Part shown: piece by piece, positions 1 to 8,188 of the stretch
How positions within the stretch are numbered: the first letter of the stretch is position 1
Layout of the letters: each line of letters opens with the position of its first letter
DNA from: JBGPLJ01 sp963826145
GTDB lineage: Bacteria; Pseudomonadota; Gammaproteobacteria; Steroidobacterales; Steroidobacteraceae
Assembly (NCBI GenBank): GCA_963826145.1
Contig: CAWGVW010000001.1
Span: 1,178,001 to 1,242,000, forward strand
Length of the DNA: 64,000 nt
Direction: 5' to 3'
Position numbers and translations under genes: made by a program
Notes under the pieces: generated by a model
What the model was told of the DNA's origin: nothing
What the model saw: only the letters and a program-made list of their open reading frames with translations
The model's database searches: none

Positions 1-36
1 GGCCTTGCGTTCCGGTATCATCCGCGCCCTTCCTGG

Positions 37-109
37 GGGACGGTAGCTCAGTCGGTAGAGCATCGGACTTTTAATCCGCTGGTCCGGGGTTCGATTCCCC
101 GCCGTCCCA
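37..109 (+). tRNA. tRNA-Lys (anticodon TTT)
   Basis: A full cloverleaf can be folded. The acceptor arm GGGACGG (37-43) pairs with CCGTCCC (102-108), the D stem is GCTC/GAGC, and the anticodon loop CTTTTAA (68-74) carries TTT at 70-72. The T stem is CGGGG/CCCCG around TTCGATT, and the discriminator is A109. The first anticodon-stem pair (T63/C79) is a mismatch. The CCA end is not encoded, since the discriminator is followed by ATT, so a CCA-adding enzyme would be needed. It reads lysine codons AAA/AAG. Confidence 0.96.
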
Positions 110-120
110 ATTCCCGCCCG

Positions 121-1416
121 CTAGTTCGCGACGTTTCCCGCGCGCGCGAAGTCCTGTCTGAGCCACTTCGCAGCCGCGAAATAGTGCCATGCCGCCCAGA
201 TTCCCGTGAACGCCGTGGCAAAGAGCACCCATCGCAGCGACTCGGCGGGGTTCACGATCCGTGCCGCGACGAGATCCGAGGCGATCCCGATGAGCTGGGG
301 CGCGATGAAGAGATTGGCGAAATTCGCAACGAACAGGAGCACGGCGATGATCAGCCCGCGCATCGGCGCGGGCACGAGATTCTGCAACATGCCAAACGTC
401 GGGCCGAGATAGAGGTAGTTAAGCGGAATAAAGATCCAGAGGAGCGAGCGCGTGAGGTCCAGCGAATCGGTCAGGAACATCCAGACTCCGGGAACCGTCG
501 CGACGAGCATCGCGATGCCGATGAGCCAGGTGTCGCGCCGCGCGTCCCTGCGGCCGTTCATCCAGACGAGCCACGCCGTGATAAGCGTGATGCTCGCGCC
601 GCCGTAGCCGTTGATCGGCCCGAGGATGGCGCCCGCGCCGCCGGTGGTCAGCTGGTAGGAGCGCACGAGAAACGAAGGGAGCCACCACATGATGCCCCAT
701 CCCCAGAATGTCGCGACCGTCGCGCCGATCAGGATGTGAATCGCCGATCGTTGGCCGGCAATGAAGCGCAGCGTTTCGCCGAGCGTCGGCTTTTCGATGA
801 CGTGCACTGGATCGATTGCGCCGCGGGCCGGTTCGCGCAGAGTCACGCGCACGAGCAAGGCGACCGGCAGGCCGATGAGCCCAAAGAGGAGCAGTGCATG
901 ACGCCAGCCGTATTCGTCGTTGAGCCAGCCGCCGACGGTCGATCCCACGGCAACGCCCACCGCCGCGCCGACGGCGTAGATGGACGAGGCGAATGAACGC
1001 AGGCGCACGGGAAAGCGATCGGCGATGAGCGACTGCGAAGGCGCCGTGCCGCCTGCTTCGCCGATGCCGACGCCGATACGCGCGAACAACAGCTGCACAT
1101 ACGTTTGCGTCAGCCCGCAGATCGCCGTCATGCCCGTCCAGAGCGTGAGCGCCCAGGCAATCATGTTGCGGCGATTGACGCGATCCGCCAGATAGCCGAG
1201 CGGAATGCCTGCGCCGATGTAGAAGATGGCGAGACCCGTGCCGGTCAGGAATGCGACGGCGCTGTCGGAGAGTTCGAGGTCGCGCTTGATCGGTTCGATG
1301 AAAGTCGAGATGACGAAACGGTCGGCGATATTGATCGCATAGACCAATGTGAGAACGAAGAGTGTGTACCAGCTGATCCAGGAGCGGTCGGGCTGTGCGT
1401 TGGGAGTTGCTGGCAT
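121..1416 (-). CDS. MFS transporter, spinster-like family
   Basis: This is an inner-membrane secondary transporter of the major facilitator superfamily, about 431 aa. It has alternating hydrophobic segments and the MFS loop signature GYLADRVNRR between the second and third helices, which suggests a 12-helix fold. The N-terminal half resembles spinster-type carriers often found beside catabolic genes. The ATG at 1416 was chosen because the MFS-like sequence begins shortly after it, although its GGAG lies only 3 nt upstream. A longer reading from 1467 would add 17 unlikely residues. The gene is divergent from soxB and ends 11 nt after the tRNA. The substrate cannot be told from sequence; an organic acid, or a betaine-type compound linked to the sox operon, is a guess. 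Confidence 0.85.
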   Translation of the reverse strand: MPATPNAQPDRSWISWYTLFVLTLVYAINIADRFVISTFIEPIKRDLELSDSAVAFLTGTGLAIFYIGAGIPLGYLADRVNRRNMIAWALTLWTGMTAICGLTQTYVQLLFARIGVGIGEAGGTAPSQSLIADRFPVRLRSFASSIYAVGAAVGVAVGSTVGGWLNDEYGWRHALLLFGLIGLPVALLVRVTLREPARGAIDPVHVIEKPTLGETLRFIAGQRSAIHILIGATVATFWGWGIMWWLPSFLVRSYQLTTGGAGAILGPINGYGGASITLITAWLVWMNGRRDARRDTWLIGIAMLVATVPGVWMFLTDSLDLTRSLLWIFIPLNYLYLGPTFGMLQNLVPAPMRGLIIAVLLFVANFANLFIAPQLIGIASDLVAARIVNPAESLRWVLFATAFTGIWAAWHYFAAAKWLRQDFARAGNVAN

Positions 1417-1529
1417 GCGCTCCAAGCATAGTGGCTTGTCCGAGTCGCTGCCATGCCGGCGATGCACCGGTCAAGCCCGACCTTCCGCGGGGCGTGGTCG
1501 TCTCGGACCATCCTGTATCATTACGTGCC

Positions 1530-2777
1530 ATGCCGTCGCGTTATTCACTCTGGTCGCTCGCTCAGCACGCATTCGGCCGTCATCGCGACTGGAGCCAGGC
1601 TTGGCGTACGCCGGTACCGAAGCCCGCCTACGACGTCATCATCATCGGCGGCGGCGGACACGGTCTCGCCACGGCCTATTTCCTGGCGAAGCATCACGGC
1701 ATCCGCGACGTCGCCGTGCTCGAGCGCGGCTGGATCGGCGGCGGCAATTCCGGTCGCAACACCCAGGTCGTACGCTCGAACTATTTCTACAAGTCGAGCG
1801 TCGACTTTTTCGAACATTCGCTGAAACTCTACGAACGGCTGTCGCGCGAACTCAATTTCAACATCATGCTGTCTCAACGCGGCATCGTCACGCTCGCGCA
1901 CAGCCGCCACGATCTCGAAACGAACCGCCGCTGGGCGAATGCGATCCTCCTGAACGGCGTCGATTCCGAGATCCTCACCGCGGAGGGCGTCAAACGCATC
2001 GAGCCGCTGATCAATCTAGAGGCGCGCTTTCCGATCTACGGCGGATTTGTGCAGCATCGCGGCGGGATTGCGCGTCACGACGCGGTGAACTGGGGATTTG
2101 CGCGGGCCGCGGATGCGCTCGGCGTCGACATCCTGCAGAACTGTCCGGTCTCGGGCTTCGAGACGCGGGCAGGGCGGATCGCGGGCGTTGCAACTCCGCA
2201 CGGGATCCTCCGCGCAGATCGGTTCGTCATCAACGTGGCCGGGCACTCGAGCGTTCTCGCCGAGCGCGCGGGCTTGCGGTTGCCGCTCGTCAGCATGGCG
2301 CTGCAGGCGATGGTCACGGAGCCCGTGAAACCAATGCTCAACAGCATCGTGTTGTCGCCGGCGGTGCATGTTTACGCGAGCCAGTCGGACCGCGGCGAGA
2401 TCGTGATCGGCGGCGCCGCGGATGTGTATTCCTCCTACGCCCAGCGGGGGAGCCTTGCGGTGATCGAAGATTTCGTGGCGGCCGCGGTCGAACTCTTTCC
2501 CGCGTTTGCGCGGCTGAAGCTCATGCGGCACTGGGCCGGCATCGTCGACATCTCCCCCGATACGAGCCCGATCATGGGCAAGACGCCCGTCGAAAATCTC
2601 TACCTCAATTGCGGCTGGGGCACCGGTGGGTTCAAGGCGATCCCGGCCGGCGGCGATACGATGGCATTCACGGTCGCCAATGACCGGCCGCACCCGCTCA
2701 TCGCTCCGTTCGCGCTCGATCGTTTCGAGCGCGGCGCGCTGATCGACGAGGGCGCCGCCGCCGGCGTTGCGCACTAG
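1530..2777 (+). CDS. soxB: Sarcosine oxidase beta subunit
   Basis: This is the catalytic flavoprotein subunit (415 aa) of heterotetrameric sarcosine oxidase, which oxidatively demethylates sarcosine to glycine and passes the one-carbon unit to tetrahydrofolate. The N-terminus has the SoxB pattern (RYSLWSL, then a stretch ending PKPAYDV), followed by the dinucleotide-binding motif IIGGGGHGLA. The ARHDAV motif places His183 where the family binds FMN covalently. The start at 1530 is fixed by homology to the family N-terminus. No Shine-Dalgarno sequence is visible, and a TATCAT hexamer at 1516-1521 could give a very short or leaderless transcript. It is the first gene of soxBDAG. Confidence 0.95.
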   Translation: MPSRYSLWSLAQHAFGRHRDWSQAWRTPVPKPAYDVIIIGGGGHGLATAYFLAKHHGIRDVAVLERGWIGGGNSGRNTQVVRSNYFYKSSVDFFEHSLKLYERLSRELNFNIMLSQRGIVTLAHSRHDLETNRRWANAILLNGVDSEILTAEGVKRIEPLINLEARFPIYGGFVQHRGGIARHDAVNWGFARAADALGVDILQNCPVSGFETRAGRIAGVATPHGILRADRFVINVAGHSSVLAERAGLRLPLVSMALQAMVTEPVKPMLNSIVLSPAVHVYASQSDRGEIVIGGAADVYSSYAQRGSLAVIEDFVAAAVELFPAFARLKLMRHWAGIVDISPDTSPIMGKTPVENLYLNCGWGTGGFKAIPAGGDTMAFTVANDRPHPLIAPFALDRFERGALIDEGAAAGVAH

Positions 2778-2787
2778 GTCGCCACCC

Positions 2788-3078
2788 ATGTTGCGCATTC
2801 CTTGTCCCTGGTGTGGTGTACGCGACGAAACGGAATTCGCCTACGGCGGCGAGGCACACATCGACCGACCGACGGACGACGCTAGCGACGCCGCCTGGGC
2901 AAGCTATCTGTATGTCCGTCGCAACGTGAAGGGCATCGCTTACGAGCGCTGGCAGCACGTGCGTGGCTGTCGCCAGTGGTTCAACGTTGCCCGGGACAAT
3001 GTTACACACGAGATCCGCGCGAGCTATCGCAACGACGATGCGAAGCCGCAATTCGACGATGCGGAGCGGCGCCTGTGA
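2788..3078 (+). CDS. soxD: Sarcosine oxidase delta subunit
   Basis: This is the small delta subunit (96 aa) of heterotetrameric sarcosine oxidase. It opens with the family's zinc-binding CPWCGVRDETEF motif. The aromatic- and charge-rich middle (RNVKG, followed by ERWQHVRGCRQWFN) is typical of SoxD. It starts 10 nt after soxB, and its TGA overlaps the GTG start of soxA in a GTGA arrangement, so soxD and soxA are probably translationally coupled. The length matches the family. Confidence 0.94.
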   Translation: MLRIPCPWCGVRDETEFAYGGEAHIDRPTDDASDAAWASYLYVRRNVKGIAYERWQHVRGCRQWFNVARDNVTHEIRASYRNDDAKPQFDDAERRL

Positions 3079-5942
3079 GTGCCGCACAAAGCCATCGATT
3101 GGCGACGGGCGGGCGCATCGATCGCTCGCATGCGATCGGGTTCCGGTTTGACGGGCGTCAGTACTCGGGATTCGCCGGGGACACGCTGGCGGCGGCGCTC
3201 CTTGCGAATGGCGTGCGCGTCGTTGGCCGCAGCTTCAAGTTCCATCGCCCACGCGGCGTCTTGAGTGCCGGCGTAGAGGAGCCGAATGCCCTGGTAACGA
3301 TCGGCGAGGGCAGCCGGATGGAGCCGAACGTGCGTGCCACGTTGCTGCCGCTGATAGACGGACTGGCAGCTCGCGCGCAGAATGCGTGGCCGCGACTCGG
3401 ATTCGACGTGCGGCGTGCTGCGGATCTCCTGCATCGTGTGCTGCCGCCGGCTTTTTATCACAAGACCTTCAAGTGGCCGGGTTGGCACTGGTACGAAGGG
3501 GCGATTCGTCGTTCCGCGGGCCTCGGTCCTGCGCCGACCGAAGCGGATCCCGACCGCTATGATGCGCAAAATGGCGCCTGCGACGTGCTGGTGGTCGGTG
3601 GCGGTGCGGCGGGGCTTGCGGCGGCACTCGAAGCGGCGCAGACCGGCGCGCGTGTCTGGTTGCTGGAACAGGATCGCGATTTTGGCGGTGCGGTCCTGAG
3701 TGAATCGCTGGCCACGGCAGCTGAGCGCAACACCTGGATCATCGCGACGGCGTCTCGGCTCGAAGCCATGGCCAACGTTCGTCTCCTGCTCAAGACAACG
3801 TGCCTCGGCCTCTACGATCACGGCGTCGTCATGGCGGTGGAGCGCCTGAGTCATGCCGTGGACGGTCCTGTCCCGATCCTGCGCGAGCGCTTCTGGCGCA
3901 TCCGGGCGAAGCGCATCGTGCTCGCGACCGGAGCCATCGAACAGCCTGCGCTTTTTCGCAATAACGATTTGCCGGGCGTCATGCTGGCAGGCGCCGTTCG
4001 GCAGTATCTTAATCGCTACGCGGTCGCGTGCGGGCGGCGTGTCGCGATCGTGACAGCGGACGATGAAGCCTATCGGACGGCGCTCGATCTCGCGGACGCT
4101 GGCGTGAGCATCGCGGCGATCGTCGATTCCCGGGCCGGTTCGGACGGCGAGCTGCCGCTGCGCGCTCGGCAACGCGGACTCGTGATTCATCAGGCGGCGG
4201 ACGTCGTCGGCGCCGAGGGACGATCCGAGGTGCGGGCGCTCACGATCATTCCGGCCGAGAGTACGTCACTCTCGATCGATTGCGACCTCGTAGCGATGTC
4301 ATCGGGCTGGCAACCGGCGCTGCACCTCTATTGTCACGCTGGCGGCACGCTGGAATACGACGAGGATCGCAAGTGCCTGCTGCCAAAATCGGGACCCGCG
4401 ACCATCCAGGTGATTGGAGCGGCGGCCGGCGCGACGCTCGCGATCCCGGAGTTCGCCGATGTCGCACGTGGCCGCACGGGTGCGCGCCGTCGACCGGACG
4501 CGCGGACGGCGGATCGAACATGGGTCGATTTCCAGCACGACGTCACTGCCGGCGACATCGAGATCGCCGTGCGCGAAAACTATGTCTCGGTGGAACACCT
4601 GAAGCGCTACACCACGAGTGGCATGTCGGTCGACCAGGGCAAGACGAGTAACGTGAATGCGCTGACGCTGCTGGCGCGGTTGACCCAACGCAGCATCGCG
4701 GAGACCGGCACGACGACGTTCCGGCCACCATTCACGCCGGTGACGCTGGGTGCGATCGCGGGCGGGAGATCGGGGCGCTTCTATCGGCCGACGCGAGAAC
4801 TCCCGACGCACGAACTGCAAGTCGAGCTCGCGGCGACGATCGAGGAATTCGGCGGATGGCAGCGGCCTGTGGCATATCCTCGCCCCGGCGAGACGGTCGA
4901 GTCCGCTATCGATAGAGAAGTGAGGATCGTGCGGTCGGCGGTCGGAATCTTCGAAGCGTCGCCCCTCGGCAAGATTCTCGTGCGGGGTCCGGACGCGGCG
5001 CAGTTCCTCGATCGCATGTACGCGAACACGATGTCGACGATTGCTACGGGCCAGGCTCGTTACGGGCTGATGCTGAACGAGAAGGGCATAATCATCGATG
5101 ACGGTGTATGCACGCGCCTTCGGGACGACGAATTCTGGGTCAGCACGACGAGCGCCGGCGCAGCCCGCATCGCGAGCTGGTTCGACGAGTGGCTGCAATG
5201 CGAGTGGCCGGCACTTGGCGTCGTGTCGACGCCCGTGACCACGGAATGGGCGACAGTGACAGTCGCGGGTCCCAAGGCACGGGATGTTCTCGCGAGCCTG
5301 GCGACTGACATCGATGTTCGAGCACAGGACTTCGGTCACCTGCGCGCGCGGTCCGGACGTTTCGAGGGCGCCGCATGCCATATCTTCCGAGTGAGCTTCA
5401 GCGGCGAGCTGTCCTACGAGATCAACGTGCCGGCCGGCTCGGCGACTGCGTTGTGGCGCAAGCTCCTCGCGGCGGGCGCGGCTCACGGCATTGCGCCATT
5501 CGGGATCGAGGCGCTGATGAGGATGCGGATCGAAAAGGGGTACTTGCATGTTGGCAGCGACACCGATGGCACGACGGTTCCGGACGATGTCGGTTTCGGC
5601 CCGGTCGTCGCGCGGAAGCGGTCGGACTTCATCGGCCGGCGTGCGCTTGCGATGCCCGAGAATGTCCGGCCAGATCGGCTGCAGTTCGTCGGCTTGCGTG
5701 CGCTCGATGAAGCGACGCCGCTGGTCGCGGGCGCGCACCTTGTGGACGAGGGGAGCGCCGGTTACGTCACTTCCGCGTGCCGCAGCCCTTCGGTCAACTC
5801 CTCGATCGGCCTTGGCCTTCTGCGCCGAGGCCGTGCGCGGATCGGCGAGAAGGTCCGCGTATCCGACAATGGCATCGAGAGTGCCGCCGAGGTGGTCGCG
5901 CCCGTCCACTACGATCCCGAGGGGGCGCGGTTCCATGGATGA
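3075..5942 (+). CDS. soxA: Sarcosine oxidase alpha subunit
   Basis: This is the large subunit (955 aa), which binds NAD and tetrahydrofolate. The N-terminal domain has the ferredoxin-like fold pattern of the family (FAGDTLAAALLANGV, then SFKFHRPRG). A dinucleotide-binding stretch with VVGGGAAGLAAALEA lies around residues 170-186, and the C-terminal roughly 370 residues form an aminomethyltransferase (GcvT-like) domain where methylene-tetrahydrofolate forms. GTG at 3075 is taken as the start because it overlaps the soxD stop (GTGA) and gives the normal SoxA N-terminus. Longer upstream readings would run through soxD. The end overlaps soxG by 8 nt. Confidence 0.95.
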   Translation: MSAAQSHRLATGGRIDRSHAIGFRFDGRQYSGFAGDTLAAALLANGVRVVGRSFKFHRPRGVLSAGVEEPNALVTIGEGSRMEPNVRATLLPLIDGLAARAQNAWPRLGFDVRRAADLLHRVLPPAFYHKTFKWPGWHWYEGAIRRSAGLGPAPTEADPDRYDAQNGACDVLVVGGGAAGLAAALEAAQTGARVWLLEQDRDFGGAVLSESLATAAERNTWIIATASRLEAMANVRLLLKTTCLGLYDHGVVMAVERLSHAVDGPVPILRERFWRIRAKRIVLATGAIEQPALFRNNDLPGVMLAGAVRQYLNRYAVACGRRVAIVTADDEAYRTALDLADAGVSIAAIVDSRAGSDGELPLRARQRGLVIHQAADVVGAEGRSEVRALTIIPAESTSLSIDCDLVAMSSGWQPALHLYCHAGGTLEYDEDRKCLLPKSGPATIQVIGAAAGATLAIPEFADVARGRTGARRRPDARTADRTWVDFQHDVTAGDIEIAVRENYVSVEHLKRYTTSGMSVDQGKTSNVNALTLLARLTQRSIAETGTTTFRPPFTPVTLGAIAGGRSGRFYRPTRELPTHELQVELAATIEEFGGWQRPVAYPRPGETVESAIDREVRIVRSAVGIFEASPLGKILVRGPDAAQFLDRMYANTMSTIATGQARYGLMLNEKGIIIDDGVCTRLRDDEFWVSTTSAGAARIASWFDEWLQCEWPALGVVSTPVTTEWATVTVAGPKARDVLASLATDIDVRAQDFGHLRARSGRFEGAACHIFRVSFSGELSYEINVPAGSATALWRKLLAAGAAHGIAPFGIEALMRMRIEKGYLHVGSDTDGTTVPDDVGFGPVVARKRSDFIGRRALAMPENVRPDRLQFVGLRALDEATPLVAGAHLVDEGSAGYVTSACRSPSVNSSIGLGLLRRGRARIGEKVRVSDNGIESAAEVVAPVHYDPEGARFHG

Positions 5943-6459
5943 GGGGACAGCCGCAAGGGATGGAATCCTGACGGAATGTGCAAATGTGCCGAAGCTGCGT
6001 GTCCAGCGCATGCCCGGGATGCGTGGCGAACTGCCGAGGCTCCTGCCGACGGCGTCGAATACGGCGAATGGCGCCGGGCCCTGGGCACTCTGGCTCGGTC
6101 CCTCCGATTGGCTCATTTATTCGCTCGATGGCACGGCAAGCGATCTCCTGCAGCTCGTCGGTGACGGTGTGCGCACTGGTACCATTGTTGTGACCGAAAT
6201 CAGCGACAGTTTCACGGTCTTCGAGCTTGCTGGTCCGCTTGCCGTCGAGCTCCTCGAGAGCGGCTGCGGGCTTGACCTGACCGGCCATGCGGTGCCGTCT
6301 GGTGCCTGCGCGCAGAGTCACTTCCAGGAGGTGCCCATCCTGTTGCATCGGCCGGCGCCGGGCGATGCCTGGCGAGTGTTCGTCGATCGATCGCTCAGCC
6401 ATCACCTCAGCGATTCGTTATGCTCACGGCATGAAATTCGGCATCTTCGATCACGTTGA
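5935..6459 (+). CDS. soxG: Sarcosine oxidase gamma subunit
   Basis: This is the gamma subunit (174 aa) of sarcosine oxidase, the least conserved of the four. The ATG lies 8 nt inside the end of soxA. The segment ending in GPWALWLGPSDWLI, then VTEISDSFTVFELAGP and the CGLDL stretch, matches SoxG/GcvT-like proteins. The C-terminus (RVFVDRSLSHHLSDSL) resembles the family, but the last residues run about 29 nt into the next gene, so the exact end looks slightly extended. It completes soxBDAG. No glyA or dihydroneopterin-type gene follows, which differs from many sox operons. Confidence 0.88.
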   Translation: MDEGTAARDGILTECANVPKLRVQRMPGMRGELPRLLPTASNTANGAGPWALWLGPSDWLIYSLDGTASDLLQLVGDGVRTGTIVVTEISDSFTVFELAGPLAVELLESGCGLDLTGHAVPSGACAQSHFQEVPILLHRPAPGDAWRVFVDRSLSHHLSDSLCSRHEIRHLRSR

Positions 6460-7441
6460 CGACAGCGGCCTTGCGCCGTCGGAGCACTACGCGGCGCGCC
6501 TGCGCCTCGTCGAAGCGATCGACGGCCTGGCTTTCCATTCCTATCACGTAGCGGAACACCACGGCACGCCGCTCGGCCTCGCGCCGTCGCCGAACGTCTA
6601 CCTGTCCGCCGTCGCCCAGCGCACGCGGCGGCTCCTCTTCGGCCCGATGGTCTATGTCACGGCTCTCTACCATCCGCTGCGCCTCGCGGAAGAGATCTGC
6701 ATGCTCGATCAGATGAGCGGCGGCCGACTGCAGATCGGTCTCGGCCGCGGCGCCGTCTGGATCGAGCACGAACTCTACGGAGTGGAGCGCGCAAAGGTTC
6801 CGCAACGCTATGCCGAAGTTCGCGACGTGCTTTTGCAGGCGCTCACGTCCGATCGCGTGGATTTCGCGGGCGAATACTTTACCTTCAGGAACGTGCCAAT
6901 CGTGATGCGGCCGAAGCAGCGGCCGCATCCACCGCTCTGGTATGGCATTGCCAACCCCGATTCGACGGTCTGGGCGGTGGCGAATGACGTCAACATCGTC
7001 TCGCTGATGCCCGTGAGCGGCGCAGCCAAGTGTCTCAGCCGCTATCGCGAGGAGTGGGCGAAACTCGGCAAACCCGCGAGCGCACTGCCGGCGCTCGGCC
7101 TGATGCGACACATCGTCGTCGCCGAAACGGATGCGGACGCTGAAAAGATCGCGCGCACGGCCTTTCGCAAATGGCGTGCGTCCTTCACGGATCTCTGGGA
7201 GCGCAGTGGCGTTGCGTTTCCGCTCGAGCACATTCTGACCCGCGAGTGGGACGGGTACGTCAAGAACGGCCTCGCGGTCGCAGGTTCGGCGGCGACCGTG
7301 CGGCAATTCCTCACCGCCCAGATTGAGGAAGCTGGAGCCAATCTCGTGCTCGGCCAGATGATATTCGGCGACATGCGCGAGGAGGAGGCGCTCCATTCCC
7401 TGCGCCTCTTCTCCCGCGACGTCATTCCGTCGTTCCAGTAG
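6431..7441 (+). CDS. LLM-class flavin-dependent oxidoreductase (luciferase-like)
   Basis: This 336-aa protein is a luciferase-like TIM-barrel flavin monooxygenase. Visible family features are the N-terminal GIFDHVDDSG strand, the HVAEHHGTPLG region, LDQMSGGRLQIGLGRGA and the PLWYGIAN segment near residue 175. Members use reduced FMN (or F420) and O2 to oxidise varied small molecules, and the substrate cannot be predicted from sequence. Its ATG lies inside the 3' end of soxG (29-nt overlap), so it is probably cotranscribed with the sarcosine oxidase genes. A role in degrading an N-methylated or sulfur-containing precursor is only a guess from context. Confidence 0.85.
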   Translation: MKFGIFDHVDDSGLAPSEHYAARLRLVEAIDGLAFHSYHVAEHHGTPLGLAPSPNVYLSAVAQRTRRLLFGPMVYVTALYHPLRLAEEICMLDQMSGGRLQIGLGRGAVWIEHELYGVERAKVPQRYAEVRDVLLQALTSDRVDFAGEYFTFRNVPIVMRPKQRPHPPLWYGIANPDSTVWAVANDVNIVSLMPVSGAAKCLSRYREEWAKLGKPASALPALGLMRHIVVAETDADAEKIARTAFRKWRASFTDLWERSGVAFPLEHILTREWDGYVKNGLAVAGSAATVRQFLTAQIEEAGANLVLGQMIFGDMREEEALHSLRLFSRDVIPSFQ

Positions 7442-7459
7442 CCTTAAGGAGAGGCCATC

Positions 7460-8188
7460 TTGCTGCATCGTCGGCGAATCCTGAGTTTGCTCGCGGCCGC
7501 GGCCATTGGTCTTGGCGGCATCGTCTCGATTTCCTGCGCCGACGGGGGTTCGCGATACTTCGACCCATCGACCGTCGTCCTCGAGCGGGTCGTTCCGCTG
7601 CCTCCCGCGGCGGGCTCGGCAGCCGAACGGGCGGAACTCGACGCGATGCTGAAGATCCAGGCCGGGCGCACTCCGGCACAGGCGGAGCGCGCGAAGTTCG
7701 ACGCGAAGATCAGCATCTTCAGGTTCGCCGATGCGGTGGGATCGCCGGAGGTTTTCACGCCGGAAAAGCTGCCGAAGGTGGCGGAGTTCTTCGATAGAGT
7801 CGGGGATGCGGAAAGAGTGGTCGTGCGCCCGGCGAAGGAGAAATTCGATCGTCCGCGGCCTTACGTGATTGAGCAGCGCCTGCAGCCGGTGATCGACCAT
7901 CTCGATTCGAAAGCGTATCCGAGCGGTCACGCCACCTGGGCGTATGCCGCAGGGCTCGTGCTCGCCGACATGCTCCCGGAACGGCGCGCGGAAATTCTCG
8001 CGCGCGCGGCGGAGTTCTCTGATAACCGAGTGGTGGCCGGAGTGCATTACCCGAGCGATATCGACGCCGGCCGGATTTCGGGATCCGTGCTCGCGGCGTT
8101 TCTCTTTGCTTCCCCCGTCTTTCGCGAGGAAGAGAAAGCCGCGGCGGCGGAATTGCGCTCCGCGCTGAAGTTGCCGCTGCCGCGTTAG
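7460..8188 (+). CDS. Class A nonspecific acid phosphatase (PAP2 superfamily), exported
   Basis: This is a 242-aa PhoN-like phosphomonoesterase, predicted periplasmic. The PAP2 signature is nearly complete: K126-x6-R133-P134, P154-S-G-H157, and N189-R190-x5-H196-x3-D200, where the family usually has Ser-Arg rather than Asn-Arg. The N-terminus has an arginine-rich start and a hydrophobic core (LLAAAAIGLGG), consistent with a Sec signal. The sequence around Cys26 is a poor lipobox, so lipidation is uncertain. The start is a TTG with a good AAGGAG 7 nt or so upstream. It lies 18 nt after the flavin oxidoreductase and overlaps the convergent hpaE end by 4 nt, so no terminator separates them. Confidence 0.87.
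   Translation: MLHRRRILSLLAAAAIGLGGIVSISCADGGSRYFDPSTVVLERVVPLPPAAGSAAERAELDAMLKIQAGRTPAQAERAKFDAKISIFRFADAVGSPEVFTPEKLPKVAEFFDRVGDAERVVVRPAKEKFDRPRPYVIEQRLQPVIDHLDSKAYPSGHATWAYAAGLVLADMLPERRAEILARAAEFSDNRVVAGVHYPSDIDAGRISGSVLAAFLFASPVFREEEKAAAAELRSALKLPLPR

Noticed and set aside
4299..6116. Long antisense open frame (605 codons) opposite soxA and soxG
   Set aside because: High GC makes long antisense frames common. Composition is Arg/Ala/Asp-rich with no recognisable domain, and soxA on the other strand is unambiguous. The same applies to antisense frames at 6407-8047, 27934-29916, 30466-31479, 32353-33444 and 54054-55637.
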